64,000 nucleotides of DNA, taken from Volutella citrinella (Eukaryota; Ascomycota; Sordariomycetes; Hypocreales; Nectriaceae). The position numbers and the translations under genes are program-made. The notes beneath the pieces are model-generated. The model was not told where the DNA came from. It made no database searches and saw only the letters and a program-made list of their open reading frames with translations. Of this stretch, positions 45,974 through 56,205 are shown piece by piece. Positions within the stretch are counted from its first letter, which is position 1. Every line of letters starts with the position of its first letter. Location of the stretch: contig JAWZSP010000002.1 in NCBI GenBank assembly GCA_034401135.1, positions 930,001 to 994,000 of the forward strand, given 5' to 3'.

Positions 45974-47226
45974 AATCTAGGACGGATTTTGGAGCTGGTA
46001 TAAGCTGGTGAGCGGTGATAGGGGTTGTTTGGTCTTGTGCCGGTGACGAAGCGTAGGGTTTCGATGAGGAGGAGTGAGGATTTTTATATGAACAGGTGAA
46101 GCTCCCCGGAGCTGTCTATTGATAGAAAGTCGCACGTCTTTAAACATGTGATTGCGTCAAGTGGCGTCTTGCAATGATTCACGCGACGTGTTGAGTTGTA
46201 CAGTCACTTGCCAGACCGACCTGCGGCACGGTAGTCGCGCCAGGTGGCAGAGGGGCATGAGGACGAAGCTTTGGCAAGTAGATTATGAAACTGGAAGGAA
46301 CTACTGTCTGTGCATGGCGAGGTCTATTGTAAAATGTATGACCTCTGATCCGCCAGCATCTGAGTTGAACCTATGGAGTCAAAGTGCAGGTGTCGATAGG
46401 AAACGTTGACGATGTCATGGTGGATGTACGATATAGGTCTGTCTTGGCCGCACTGGATGAGCTGGATGTCACATCCGATATATGTTACACCTGAGAGCCG
46501 TCACGCACAATACGTGCCTGCATGCGACCGGCTGTCCAGGGAAGCCTGCGATGCCGAGTGACCTTCGTGCCGCGGCAGATGATTCATGGCCAAGAGCGCT
46601 GTCTGCAATACTAGTACATGGCGCACCTCCTACTTGCATCCTGCATTTGCCGATACTCTCAGACAAGCTTGAGGGTATCACTGAGAGTTGGGAGGGTGTC
46701 TATCATACGACTCCACGTAGGCGTGTCTCGGGAGAATTGCGGAATTGAGTTGCAATGTAGTGAGATGCAGCTTCGGTAATACCTCATATCAGTCGGACGG
46801 AGATGATTGCGACGGGCTTAGGGTGCTGGCCCATTATTTGCCTGGAGCTTGGCCACAGCCCCTGTGTCTCCATGATACGACACCTCCATAAGTCATTGTC
46901 CAAATTCGTATTCAATGTCAATTCGATTACTGAACAGCTTTGTGTAATATGCGTCGCCGACTGTGCAAAATCAGCTTTCAATTCCCTCACTGCGTGCTAT
47001 CGGAGTACCCATAGAGATGCGCCAAGTACTAGTAGTGGACCCTTCATAGTTTGGTTTGGTGTTGGTGATGCTTTTGGGCTAGTGCGCTTGTCTCCGTTCT
47101 CCATCAAAAAGACGAGTATGTGCAGCTCGGATGAGACTCTGCCCGCCTGGGGATGCTTGTGACACAAAAAGAATACCTTTCAAAAGCACAAAAAAAGGAA
47201 TTGACTGTTGGACAGCCATTGGTTTG
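45974..47226. other. Intergenic region
   Basis: About 1.25 kb with the promoter of the small gene on its left. No further protein gene is supported; the right end carries the Pol III terminator of the tRNA gene. Confidence 0.5.
47190..47196 (-). terminator. Pol III T-run downstream of tRNA-Phe
   Basis: Seven A on the plus strand, i.e. seven T on the transcribed-sense minus strand, 30 bases past the tRNA 3' end. A run of this length is an efficient RNA polymerase III stop. Confidence 0.6.
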
Positions 47227-47356
47227 TGCGGTTTGTGTGGATCGAACACACGACCTTCAGATCTTCAGTCTGACGCTCTCTGTGAAAGATTGTTAGACTT
47301 GAGTGGGCTGGAGTTTTGATGAGAAGATTCTCTTACCCCAACTGAGCTAAACCCGC
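47227..47356 (-). tRNA. trnF(GAA): tRNA-Phe (GAA) interrupted in the D-loop
   Basis: Minus strand. Exon parts 47356-47337 (20 nt) and 47279-47227 (53 nt) make a 73-nt cloverleaf: acceptor GCGGGTT with AAACCGC, D-arm GCTC..GAGC, anticodon stem TCAGA/TCTGA with loop CTGAAGA (anticodon GAA), variable AGGTC, T-arm GTGTG TTCGATC CACAC, discriminator A. The only mispair seen is G5 opposite A68. Box A (TAGCTCAGTTGG) and box B (GTTCGATCC) are intact. A 57-nt insert separates nucleotides 20 and 21 of the D-loop. There is no insert at the canonical 37/38 intron site. If functional, transcripts need a non-canonical splicing step; otherwise this is a disrupted copy. Confidence 0.88.
47280..47336 (-). other. 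57-nt spliceosomal-like intron inside tRNA-Phe
   Basis: On the minus strand it begins GTAAGA, contains CTAAC 13 nt before the 3' end (counted from the branch A), and ends TTTCACAG. These are the same signals and length as the protein-coding introns in this window. A 5-bp hairpin (GAGAA-TC-TTCTC) lies next to the donor. Exact excision restores the tRNA. No clean target-site duplication is visible. Confidence 0.7.
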
Positions 47357-47643
47357 TTGTTGGAACCCGGCCGTTGTAAAATTCATTATGTTGACTGGCT
47401 GCAATGAAAGCGGTCGTTTTTCGAGATGGCTACTGCACAGCCCAGCACGATTCGACCATTGTGCTATTCAACAATATACATTGGGTCTTTGGAATGTTCC
47501 TTCTCCTGTTCTTATTCCTCTGCTATCCATTCAGTCAGAACGATACCCGGGCTGAGATCAGACCATGCACGCCTCGCCTCGGCTATCTCCCAACTGCCGG
47601 CCCCACTCGGAACCTTCAACCATGACCTCTTCCTCCCATCAAC

Positions 47644-49308
47644 ATGTCGCCAGAGCAGTATCCATTCGACCTCGGCTCCTACAAGCGAGCCGTGTCCACT
47701 ACAAACCCCGACAGCCAGACGTGGTTTGATCGCGGGCTCGTGTGGGCATATGCATTCAACCACGAGGAGTCCGTCTTCTGCTTCGAGCAGGCCGTCTCCT
47801 CCGATGCCGACTGCGCCATGGCTTACTGGGGCCTGGCCTACAGCCTGGGTCCCAACTACAACAAGCCGTGGGACTTCTTTGACGACAAGGACCTGGCTGA
47901 CGTTGTGCAGCGTGGCCATCGGGCTGCCCAGACGGCGCTGACGAAGCTGTCGCTCTGCACGCCAGTTGAGCAGGCAATCATCGAGGCGGTCCAGCATCGG
48001 TATCCCCAGGACAAGCCCGCGGAGGACTGCTCGTCGTGGAACCAGGGCTATTCCGATGCGATGGGAGCAGTGTATCGCCAGTTCCCAGATGACCTCGAGG
48101 TCGTCACTCTGTATGCCGACGCGCTGATGAACCGGAAGCCGTGGCAGCTGTGGGATCTCAAGACGGGGAAGCCAAACGAAGGAGCCCGGACGCTTGAAAT
48201 CAAGTCGGTGATTGACCACGGCCTGACGCTCAACGGGGCACTGCAGCATCCTGGACTGCTGCACTTGTACATCCACCTGATGGAAATGTCTCCCTCGCCC
48301 GAGTCCGCGCTCCCGACTGCCAACCACCTCCGGGGGCTCGTCCCCGACGGAGGGCATCTGCACCACATGCCCACCCACCTGGACGTGCTGTGCGGACACT
48401 ACCAGGCCGCCATCGACTCCAACTCGGACGCCATCGTCGCCGACAACAGGTATCTGTCCAAAGCCGGCCCGCTGAACTTCTACACCCTCTACCGGTGCCA
48501 CGACATGCACTTCCGCGTGTACGCAGCCATGTTCGCCGGCAAGTTTGGCGTGTGCCGCCAGACGGTGGGCGAGCTAGAGGGCACGGTTCCTGATGACCTG
48601 CTCCGGATCGAATCTCCGCCCATGGCAGACTGGCTGGAGGCTTTTCTGTCGCTGCGGACGCACATCCTCATCCGGTTCGGCCGATGGGGGGATCTCATTG
48701 ACGCGGCACTGCCCAAGGACCAAGCCCTGCACTGCATGACCACCGCCGTCATGATTTACGGCAAGGCCGTCGCTTTCGCCGCCACTGGCAGAGTCGCGGA
48801 GGCGGAGGAGCAGCGAGCAAAGTTCCATCAATCCGCCAAGCAGGTTCCCGCCTCGCGCACCCTGTTCAACAACACGTGCGTCGACATCCTCCGGGTAGCC
48901 GAGTCCATGCTGGACGGCGAGCTAGACTATCGCCGGGAGAACTACGACGTCGCCTTCGACCACCTCCGCGAAGCCATCCGCCGCGAGGACAACCTGCCCT
49001 ATGACGAGCCGTGGGGCTGGATGCAACCCTCGCGCCATGCGTACGGGGCGCTGCTGCTGGAGCAGGGCCACCTGGACGAGGCACTCGGGGTGTACAAGGC
49101 TGATCTGGGGATGGACGATAGCCTGCCGAGGGCCCTGCGACGCCCCAATAACGTCTGGGCGCTGCACGGGGCGCACGAATGTCTGGTCAAGCTCGGCCGA
49201 GAGTCGGAGGCTCGGGAGATCCAAGGGCCCCTCAAGACCGCAATGGCGGCGGCGGATGTCCCGGTGTACGCCTCGTGTTATTGCAGGCTGCAACAGGGAT
49301 GCTGCTGA
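47644..49308 (+). CDS. TPR-containing protein
   Basis: Single exon of 554 residues starting MSPEQYPFDLGSYKRAVST. Helical tetratricopeptide-like repeats recur through the protein: TWFDRGLVWAYAFNHEESVFCFEQAVSSD near the N-terminus, ALMNRKPWQLWD, HYQAAIDSNSDAIVAD, FDHLREAIRREDNL and YGALLLEQGHLDEALGVYKADL near the C-terminus. The W-x-x-G..Y and final A-x-x-A patterns support TPR. No signal or membrane helix. A cytosolic scaffold is the general family role; partners are unknown. The divergent tRNA gene lies 290 bases upstream. Confidence 0.78.
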   Translation: MSPEQYPFDLGSYKRAVSTTNPDSQTWFDRGLVWAYAFNHEESVFCFEQAVSSDADCAMAYWGLAYSLGPNYNKPWDFFDDKDLADVVQRGHRAAQTALTKLSLCTPVEQAIIEAVQHRYPQDKPAEDCSSWNQGYSDAMGAVYRQFPDDLEVVTLYADALMNRKPWQLWDLKTGKPNEGARTLEIKSVIDHGLTLNGALQHPGLLHLYIHLMEMSPSPESALPTANHLRGLVPDGGHLHHMPTHLDVLCGHYQAAIDSNSDAIVADNRYLSKAGPLNFYTLYRCHDMHFRVYAAMFAGKFGVCRQTVGELEGTVPDDLLRIESPPMADWLEAFLSLRTHILIRFGRWGDLIDAALPKDQALHCMTTAVMIYGKAVAFAATGRVAEAEEQRAKFHQSAKQVPASRTLFNNTCVDILRVAESMLDGELDYRRENYDVAFDHLREAIRREDNLPYDEPWGWMQPSRHAYGALLLEQGHLDEALGVYKADLGMDDSLPRALRRPNNVWALHGAHECLVKLGRESEAREIQGPLKTAMAAADVPVYASCYCRLQQGCC

Positions 49309-49801
49309 GAGTGGAGTGTAAGTGTGGTGATGATAGGCAGACCATAGGACGGCATTGACAGATAATATAGAGTTTGATATAGTATAATGTAGTCCCTGTC
49401 CGCCCACTCAGCACCGTCTGGTGACCTGCAGCGGAGCCAGTCATGCCGCAGAATGGAGTTGGTATCCAAGACTATCCATGGAGAACTCTGGGGGGGAGGG
49501 CCCTGCCAAGCAGCGAAGTAACACTGGACCCAAAAACATGGCGGAGAATATTCCTTCCGTCGAATCGGTGGCGTGCTAGCGCTCTCGGGCCAGCTCTAAA
49601 TAGGATAACGGGCCTCGAGTCCTCCGTTGGTAGCAGTCCAAATTAGGAAGGATATGCCTTCTCCGAGAGAAGCTATCCGCGCGAATGGATAGTTGGGGTT
49701 GGTGGGACATGATCATGTATATGTAGGAATGCCTTGCCCAGGTCAATGGCCGCTAGATGAAGATTCACGCTGGTCAGCCATCTCCGACTCCAACAACCAC
49801 C
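49309..49801. other. Intergenic region
   Basis: Same-strand spacer with the promoter of the beta-helix gene. No gene seen. Confidence 0.5.
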
Positions 49802-50869
49802 ATGTTCCGGCTCTCATCTCTCCTCACCGCTGCCCTCGCCCTCGTCGGCGCCGTCAACGCCGCGTGCGGTGACGGCAGCGCCCAAGCGACGGTGACGGGC
49901 TCGGGCACCTTCACGGCGACCGTCAACGGCGCCAATGCCTACACGGGCAGCGACTACCGACTCGCCATCCAGACAGCTCTCGACCGCATCAGCAGCGGCC
50001 AGCGCGTCGTGGTGCGAGCATCAGGCAACCTGGGCGCAAACACCCTCACCGTCACCAGCGGCAAGACGTTCGAGGTCTGCGGCACCATCAACGCCTCCCT
50101 GCGCAGCGGCCGCGGCGCCATCGAGATTACCAACCAGAACGACGTCAAGATCCCGTACCTGCGCATGACGGGCAACCCCTACTTTGGCCTGCGCATCTCG
50201 GGCACGCGCAACCTGCAGCTGGGCGAGATCACCATGAACCTGAGCGGCGGGCTCGGCATCCGCTTCGACAGGGACGCCGCGTTCAACTACAACGTCAAGA
50301 TGGGCACTGTTACGGTCACGGGCGCGGGCAGCCACGCCGTCGAGCTGTGGAACATTGACGGCATCAACATCGACGCCGTCAAGGCGCGCGACGTCGGCGA
50401 GTGTGGCCTCCTGATGCAGAAGACGACAAATGGCTGGGTCGGCCTCGTCGAGGGGAACAACGTCGCCACTGGCACTGGCTACGCGACGCTGCGATTCGCA
50501 AACAACAATGGCCAGTTGGCCGATGGGTCGTACACAAAGACGAACATCTGGGTCGACAAGGTGTACTCGCGCGGGGGTGGCCGCGGCATCTTCTGCGTCT
50601 CCATGTCGGGCGCCGCCGAGATCAAGAACATTGACCTGGCTAACAACGGCGGCGACTCGGTCCTCATCGAGAACTGCTATAACCTGGCCATTCGTGAGGG
50701 TAAGGTCAATGGCGGTGGCAACATCCGCGTCGCTGCTCGCTCCGAGTTTCCCAACACGAGCGGCATCTTCTTCCGCTCAGAGGTCATTGGCACGACGGTG
50801 CTGGAGCGCCCGTGTGCCGATAACATTGTTTGGGACCTTCGTGGGAGCCCCAAGAAGCAGGTCTGCTAG
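49802..50869 (+). CDS. Secreted right-handed beta-helix protein (pectin-lyase-like fold)
   Basis: Single exon, 355 residues, start MFRLSSLLTAALALVGAVNA (signal peptide). An in-frame ATG 15 codons upstream would bury the signal. The mature part has beta-helix rungs with repeated polar-hydrophobic alternation and Asn/Gly turns: NTLTVTSGKTFEVCGTINAS, GAIEITNQNDVKIPYLRMTG, LRISGTRNLQLGEITMN, HAVELWNIDGINIDAVKARD, IKNIDLANNGGDSVLIENCYN. A Cys near the start and one at the C-terminus could stabilise the fold. The layout is that of pectate lyase or glycoside-hydrolase-28-like fungal proteins, but I cannot identify catalytic residues, so the substrate is open. Confidence 0.78.
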   Translation: MFRLSSLLTAALALVGAVNAACGDGSAQATVTGSGTFTATVNGANAYTGSDYRLAIQTALDRISSGQRVVVRASGNLGANTLTVTSGKTFEVCGTINASLRSGRGAIEITNQNDVKIPYLRMTGNPYFGLRISGTRNLQLGEITMNLSGGLGIRFDRDAAFNYNVKMGTVTVTGAGSHAVELWNIDGINIDAVKARDVGECGLLMQKTTNGWVGLVEGNNVATGTGYATLRFANNNGQLADGSYTKTNIWVDKVYSRGGGRGIFCVSMSGAAEIKNIDLANNGGDSVLIENCYNLAIREGKVNGGGNIRVAARSEFPNTSGIFFRSEVIGTTVLERPCADNIVWDLRGSPKKQVC

Positions 50870-51094
50870 GTGGCCGGGAAGAAAAAGCGTGTATCTTATT
50901 CTGCAGGCGGATTTGTGCGAATTTCCGGGACCCATATCTCTGATATACATTGATCATGGCCCTCGAGCATGTGTCCCACTTCTTGATCTTCAAGGACGCA
51001 TCCAGAATATAGCTGAAACTCTCTCGTATCAAGGCAATTCCTTTGGAGCTTGCTCACTTTCGATTTCCACAATCCTCCATTTCCTCACCAGATA

Positions 51095-53280
51095 CTAAGG
51101 CTGCATCCCCATGTCCATGAGGAGCAGGCTCTCCAGATCCGCATCGTAGTAGTCGTTCATCTGCATCTCAAACGGATCCCACGGCACCATGCCACCCAGG
51201 CCCATGACAGTCCCCTGGCCCGTCGAAAACACGCCCTGACCTGTGGCCATGTCGCTGCTCTCCAGTTCTTCCGCTGGCATGCGTAGGCCAGCAGCCGCCT
51301 GGAGGCCGACTGCCTCCTGCTGCTCATCCTCGTTCTGGGTTTCGGATATCTGCGCTATCAGCGAATGCCGACTACCCAGCTGCTGTCTCGAGAGGTCTCG
51401 CGGCGGGCTCGGGGCCCTCGATGACGGCAGGGTAAGGTCCCACGCCAGCGCGTTGATGACCTGCTGCGCGTCGTTGTAGCACTTGTCCGCCCTGTTGTGC
51501 TTCAGCCCCGCGCAGAGCTGCAGGCCCTCGTCCAGCTTCGTCTTCAGGTCGGGCACCGAGTCTGGGCCGTCTTCCGGGAGCATGTGGCGCAGATGCAGCA
51601 CGATTTGCGCAACTTGGTACACGGATACCGTCAGTGATATGTCGGCCTGGTCTCCCAGCGGGTTCGTGGCCTCGAGGCTCCAGATTTCGGACCAGAACTT
51701 GCACAGGTCGATGGCCTTTTTCAGGCAGGACCGCTGGCAGAAGGCAACAAAGTCGGGTGGTGTCTTGGCCAGTGCATCCTTGGAGCAAGACTCCCGCAGT
51801 CCCGGGATGCAGAATCGGTAGAGGTCGCAGTAGCACTGCATCCACGTGTTGTGGAGGCAGATGTACTCGCCGGAGTCGTCCGAGTGAACCATCAGGAGAA
51901 GACGTTGCGGCGTGAGCTTGAGTTCTTCCAGTAGAGTCTGTTCGAACCGGTCCAGTCTGAGCTGCAGTTCGTCTATTTTCTCCCTCGTGAGGAACGGACT
52001 CTCTCCGGTTCTCCTAACGCCCTTAGTGTGCCTGTCTTGATGTTAGCCAACGCCCTTACACTCCAACATGGAGGGGTATGGCCTGACCTGAGGATGCCGT
52101 CACGTATAGCAAGCAACTTCAGCTGGAAGCAATATATATCCATACCCGGTCTATTGTCGACAACTTCATCTTGGAGAAAGCACGACTGCGAGGGCAGGCC
52201 TCTCTGGAAGCTCTTTTCGTCGGACGGCAGCCGTATGTGCACCCTTTCCACCGGACACACGGCCAGATCCTCCAGGCCTCCCCCGAAAATACGATCGAGG
52301 TAGTAGCAGCACCACACCAGCCGCCTATGTGACTCCTGCACGACGTGGTCCTGGTGGTCGCTCTCGTAGTTGAGCCGCATCGTGAAGATGTGCCTGGCAA
52401 CCAGGGGCAGCAGATTCCACACCTGGCCAAATTGGCCGGCCTTGTAGCGGAAGCACATGACGAGTGTGAGGGTCCAGACGTTGCCTATCGCGTTCAAGCC
52501 AATGTTTGCTAGGATGTGGCTCTGCACTTCCGTGATGCACGTCCGGGCAACCCGGCGATCCTCGGGGGTGCCGCTGTCGTAGAGTCCAATGGCCACGATG
52601 GTCTTGAGGAGCGTAGGATCAAGCTTCCCCTTGCTCCATTCGGCGAGTATCGTGGGCTTGTGCAAGAATCCGCCGAGAGGGGCCGTGTTTGTATCGAAAT
52701 ATGCGTTAATGGATTTCCGAATCGTGGGCTTGTCAACGAAGAAATCGGTCCCGGATGGTAAGACGGAGCCGGGCGACGGCGTCATGGATACATCGCTGCT
52801 GTACGGATGGGACATGGTCCGGTCACCCAGCGGCTCTCGAGGTGGCAGCAGCATGGTTCGCGGTGCCGCTCCAGGATTCTCGCATGATAGACCTTTGCTA
52901 GCACACCTGTCGCAAGGCACTCTGCCCGAGCACTTGGCCTTGACAGCGCGGCAGCTGTGACATGCCTGTCTGGATCGCTTGCGCTTCGTGCCGGTCTTTG
53001 TCAGTTCGATGGACACATCGTCTTCTGGGCTCGGACTGGGAGAAGAACGACCATAGGAGCACGGCAGCCGGAGCCTGATGCAAGCGCCGCAACAGGACCC
53101 AGTCCGATCACACTTGACCTTTCTCGTGCGGCACTGGTTGCATGATGGTATCGTTCGGGGTGGTGCCGAGTGGTTTACAGTACCAGAGGATACAATTCCG
53201 GGTGAGAGAGTGGTTTGATGTGCCAGTTGTGTCTGATACGATGGGCGCCGATCCGCACCCTGCTCCAGCGACGACGACAT
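51095..53280 (-). CDS. Transcription factor with two Zn2Cys6 clusters
   Basis: Exons 53280-52088 and 52031-51095 (minus), intron 52032-52087 with CTAAC branch; about 709 residues. Start MSSSLEQGADRRPSYQ; upstream in-frame codons only translate an AGACC repeat array. The first cluster is CNQCRTRKVKCDRTGSCCGACIRLRLPC in two parts, with an extra Cys (CDRTGSCC). The second is CHSCRAVKAKCSGRVPC followed by DRCASKGLSC. A fungal_trans-type middle region follows (FFVDKPTIRKSINAYFDTN, RHIFTMRLNYE, ESHRRLVWCCYYLDRIFGGG). Two clusters in one protein occur in a minority of fungal regulators and may recognise longer or composite sites. Its neighbour genes are a sugar transporter and a sulfatase, so regulation of that pair is a reasonable inference. 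Confidence 0.85.
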
Positions 53281-53372
53281 GTTGACGTGCAGGGAAGGGA
53301 CTGGACACAAGAGGCTGGCCGCGCATCCGCCGACGGTCGGCGGATAAGAGCAGGCGTAGGATTGCCCCAGGT

Positions 53373-53411
53373 GACCAGACCAACCAGACCAGACCAGACC
53401 AGACCAGACCA
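53373..53411. repeat. AGACC pentanucleotide array
   Basis: About seven copies of a CCAGA/AGACC unit with one interruption, upstream of the double-zinc-cluster regulator gene, within its leader or promoter. Confidence 0.65.
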
Positions 53412-53893
53412 ATACTAGCGGAAGCTAAGCAAGGATGGGTCCGGGGAGACTATACCGTTCTCCACCGGGCTCATGCCATTACCTTGCATTGCGTCAATGA
53501 TGGGCCTAATGTCGCAATGTGACTCGTATGGGTCCTGGGGAGCGGGAAAGCTGTAAATTACAAAGGCCAGGGAGCCAATTGGCCGAGTTGGAAGAGTTTC
53601 TTGTGCTCAGCTGGACTCATGTCGCCCACGGCAGGTGGCGGAAGCGGTGGGGCCGGGACTCACCGGTCGAGAACCAGGGGGTGATTGTAAGGCCAATGCA
53701 TCAACGAATAATTCATTTTCCTCTATTCTACATCATAAAATAATGGGAATGGGATCGATAGGTTCAGATTGTGGTATATTGACAAGATTTCAAGGATAGA
53801 TAGCTTCTCATAGACGAGATACGAGACTAGATAGGTAGATACCATGAGGCCCCCAGCAAGATAGCTTGAAATCCTCCCTCGCCAGCGTGAGTA
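53412..53893. other. Intergenic region
   Basis: Between the regulator and the transporter, both on the minus strand: promoter of the former, 3' end of the latter. No gene seen. Confidence 0.5.
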
Positions 53894-55611
53894 TTATACC
53901 GTCTTCTCTACATGCGCAGTAGCCTTGGCCTTGACGCTGCCCGTCTCAACATCGCTCTTGTAGTCATCCCCTTCGCGGTGCAGCTCGCCCTCCATCATGT
54001 GGCTGGCATCAGTGCTGCCAAACTTCCGCACGGAGATGCCCTGGTTGAAGAGATAATCGACCTGTTCCAGCGTCTTTCCCTTGCATTCGGGAATGCAAAA
54101 GTATGTAAAGACGGCCGCGGCAGCCGTGACGGCGCCAAAGATGAAGCCCACCTTGCCGCCCAGGTTGGCATAGTCGGGGAATACCAGGTAGGGGATGGAG
54201 AAGTTGACGGCGAAACTGATTTCACAAGTTAGCTAAGTATGGTATGACTGCACCATGGAAACATACTTGAGGCAAACATTAATGGTGAAGCCCAGGCGAG
54301 AGGTCACATCTCGCAGGCGGAGCGAGGTGACTTCAGTGGCCACCACATATGTCATGGGACCGAAGCCAATAGAGAAGCCCAGGTTGAATATGATAATCAT
54401 GACGACGGTTCCTATCATTCTCTCCCTCGATACGGGCTTCTGGACACCCAGGCCGGCCATTGTCAGCAATGCGCCCATCAAGACGGCAGCCGACGTGAAG
54501 AACAGCTTGCGTCGTCCAACCTTGTCCACAATGGAAAGGCAAACCACCATGCAGATGACACCGACAAGAGAGCTCATCAGAGTAAACAGCTGCGGGTTCA
54601 TGATGCCAAGCGAGCGGACAAACACGCCGCCATACTGCGACGAGAACGCCTGACCAGTGGCCTGCTGGAAGAAGTTGAGGCCAACAACAATGGCTGTGCG
54701 CTTGAGGTTGATTCCCTTGAACATCTCCAGCCAGCTCCCCTGCTCAGATTCGTTCTCCAGACCAAACTGGAGCTCCTGGAACTCCTTGTCAATGTCCTCC
54801 TGCGAGACGGTGCCCTCGCGTAGGCGGACGAGCATGGCCTTGGCCTCTTCGACGCGGTTCTTCCGGAGCAGCCAGCGGGGTGACTCTGGGATGAACCAGA
54901 TGCTGGCGGCGACGAATGTGGGGACGAGGTAGAAGAGCCCGTAGGGAATCCGGTACGAGCGGCTATCGCGGAAGCCTTGGCTGGTGCCGAAGCAGATGAT
55001 GTTGATGACCATGCCGCCGCAGGCCAGGGAGAATTGGTACGTGCCGACGATGAAGCCGCGCACAGGAGCGGGGACTATGACAAGTCAGATCTCGAATGTA
55101 ATCGCGTTATTCGATGTCATTTACCAATCTCGGACTGGAAGATGGGAACCACCGACAGCTCCATGCCAACGTAGACGTAGTTTAGGATTCGGGCGGCCAT
55201 TATCTGCTCCCTGGACTTGGCTGTCACAACAATGGTGGCAGTTCCAAGGGCGTAGATGCTCATGGCGAACATGCACCAGCGTCGACCGAACCGCGAGGAG
55301 ACCATGCTGCCGATGATGACGCCTGGAGACGAATGTTAGTTACCCAGCAGACACTGGGATCATATGAGCTTACCAGCAGCAAAACCAATGTAGTTGAGGC
55401 TGTTGAACAGGGCCAGCCAGTCGGATGGCAGAATCCACTTCTTCGTCTTTGCGTTGTAGACGCCAAAGTCCTTGGTGAAGGAGTCCATGGCCTGTGTTGT
55501 GGCAAAGGCCTGGTTGTCGAAGCCATAGTTGAAGGTGGACACGGCGACGACGATGACGGCCATCAACAGCGTCCTGTTGAAGTGCTGCGCCTTGTCCCCA
55601 AAGATGGTCAT
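53894..55611 (-). CDS. Sugar transporter (MFS)
   Basis: Exons 55611-55374, 55322-55125, 55074-54267 and 54215-53894 (minus) give 521 residues, with canonical introns of 50-51 nt. Start MTIFGDKAQHFNRT. Family motifs: SRFGRRW after TM2, PESPRWLLRKNR at the end of TM6, FNLGFSIGFGP, VDKVGRRKLF after TM8, and PECKGKTLEQVDYLF after TM12. This is the fungal sugar-porter layout, proton-coupled at the plasma membrane. Several relatives carry disaccharides or sugar acids; the substrate here is unknown. It is divergent from a sulfatase and downstream of a dual-cluster regulator, which fits uptake of a sulfated or esterified compound. Confidence 0.87.
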
Positions 55612-56205
55612 GTTGGTGTTTGAGTATTTCTCGGTGTTGAAGATGCGGTGCAATGGAAGCCGTTTCACGTCGAGGGCCGTGGATGTTAAGTACTTTTCCC
55701 GGCCTGGGACCGGAACGGCAGCCCTCGCGAGTTAATCAAGCACGACTCCATCCACGGGCCACGCTCGCATCCTGGGAAGACATCTGGACCGTCGCCCTGG
55801 GGAGAGAAGCTTATCCCCATGGGGAGAGAGGACGAACCCCGGATCCACACTGGGGCTGGTGGGGTGGATCCCTCGGCGGATGTTGTCGGTGGCTATCCGG
55901 CACCCACTCTAAGTGACTTCCGGGCCCGAGCCAATGGCATCCGCCGAGATGGCCAACACCAACCGGAGTCACCGGACACGACCCGGTCAAGGCAGCGAAT
56001 TGCATCGGAATATGATGACTTATAACAGCCAACCAAACAAGGCCAATTGAGCTGTCGACGTTTGATTCAGACGACCCTCATCACCAACTTCTCTTCCTTG
56101 GTGTCGTGGGCTGGACCATCTCCCTATACCATACTCTTCAAAGTTCAAGCTCCCCTTCATACCTCCTCAAACCTCTTCAAACCTCCTATTCCAACTTCCT
56201 CAGAC
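55612..56205. promoter_or_regulatory. Divergent promoter of transporter and sulfatase
   Basis: A 594-base bidirectional region. It is rich in CGG/CCG triplets between about 55700 and 56000, the half-site of Zn2Cys6 factors. Near the sulfatase start there is an imperfect CCTCCTCAAA/CCTCTTCAAA repeat and a pyrimidine-rich leader. Confidence 0.55.
55964..55974. promoter_or_regulatory. Candidate Zn2Cys6 operator CGG-N5-CCG
   Basis: CGG AGTCA CCG, an inverted CGG pair with five bases between, in the middle of the divergent promoter. Such sites are typical of zinc-cluster dimers. Assignment to the neighbouring regulator is inference. Confidence 0.35.

Noticed and set aside
47512..48510. 332-codon minus-strand frame
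   Set aside because: Antisense to the TPR gene, Val/Gly/Arg-rich, no domain.
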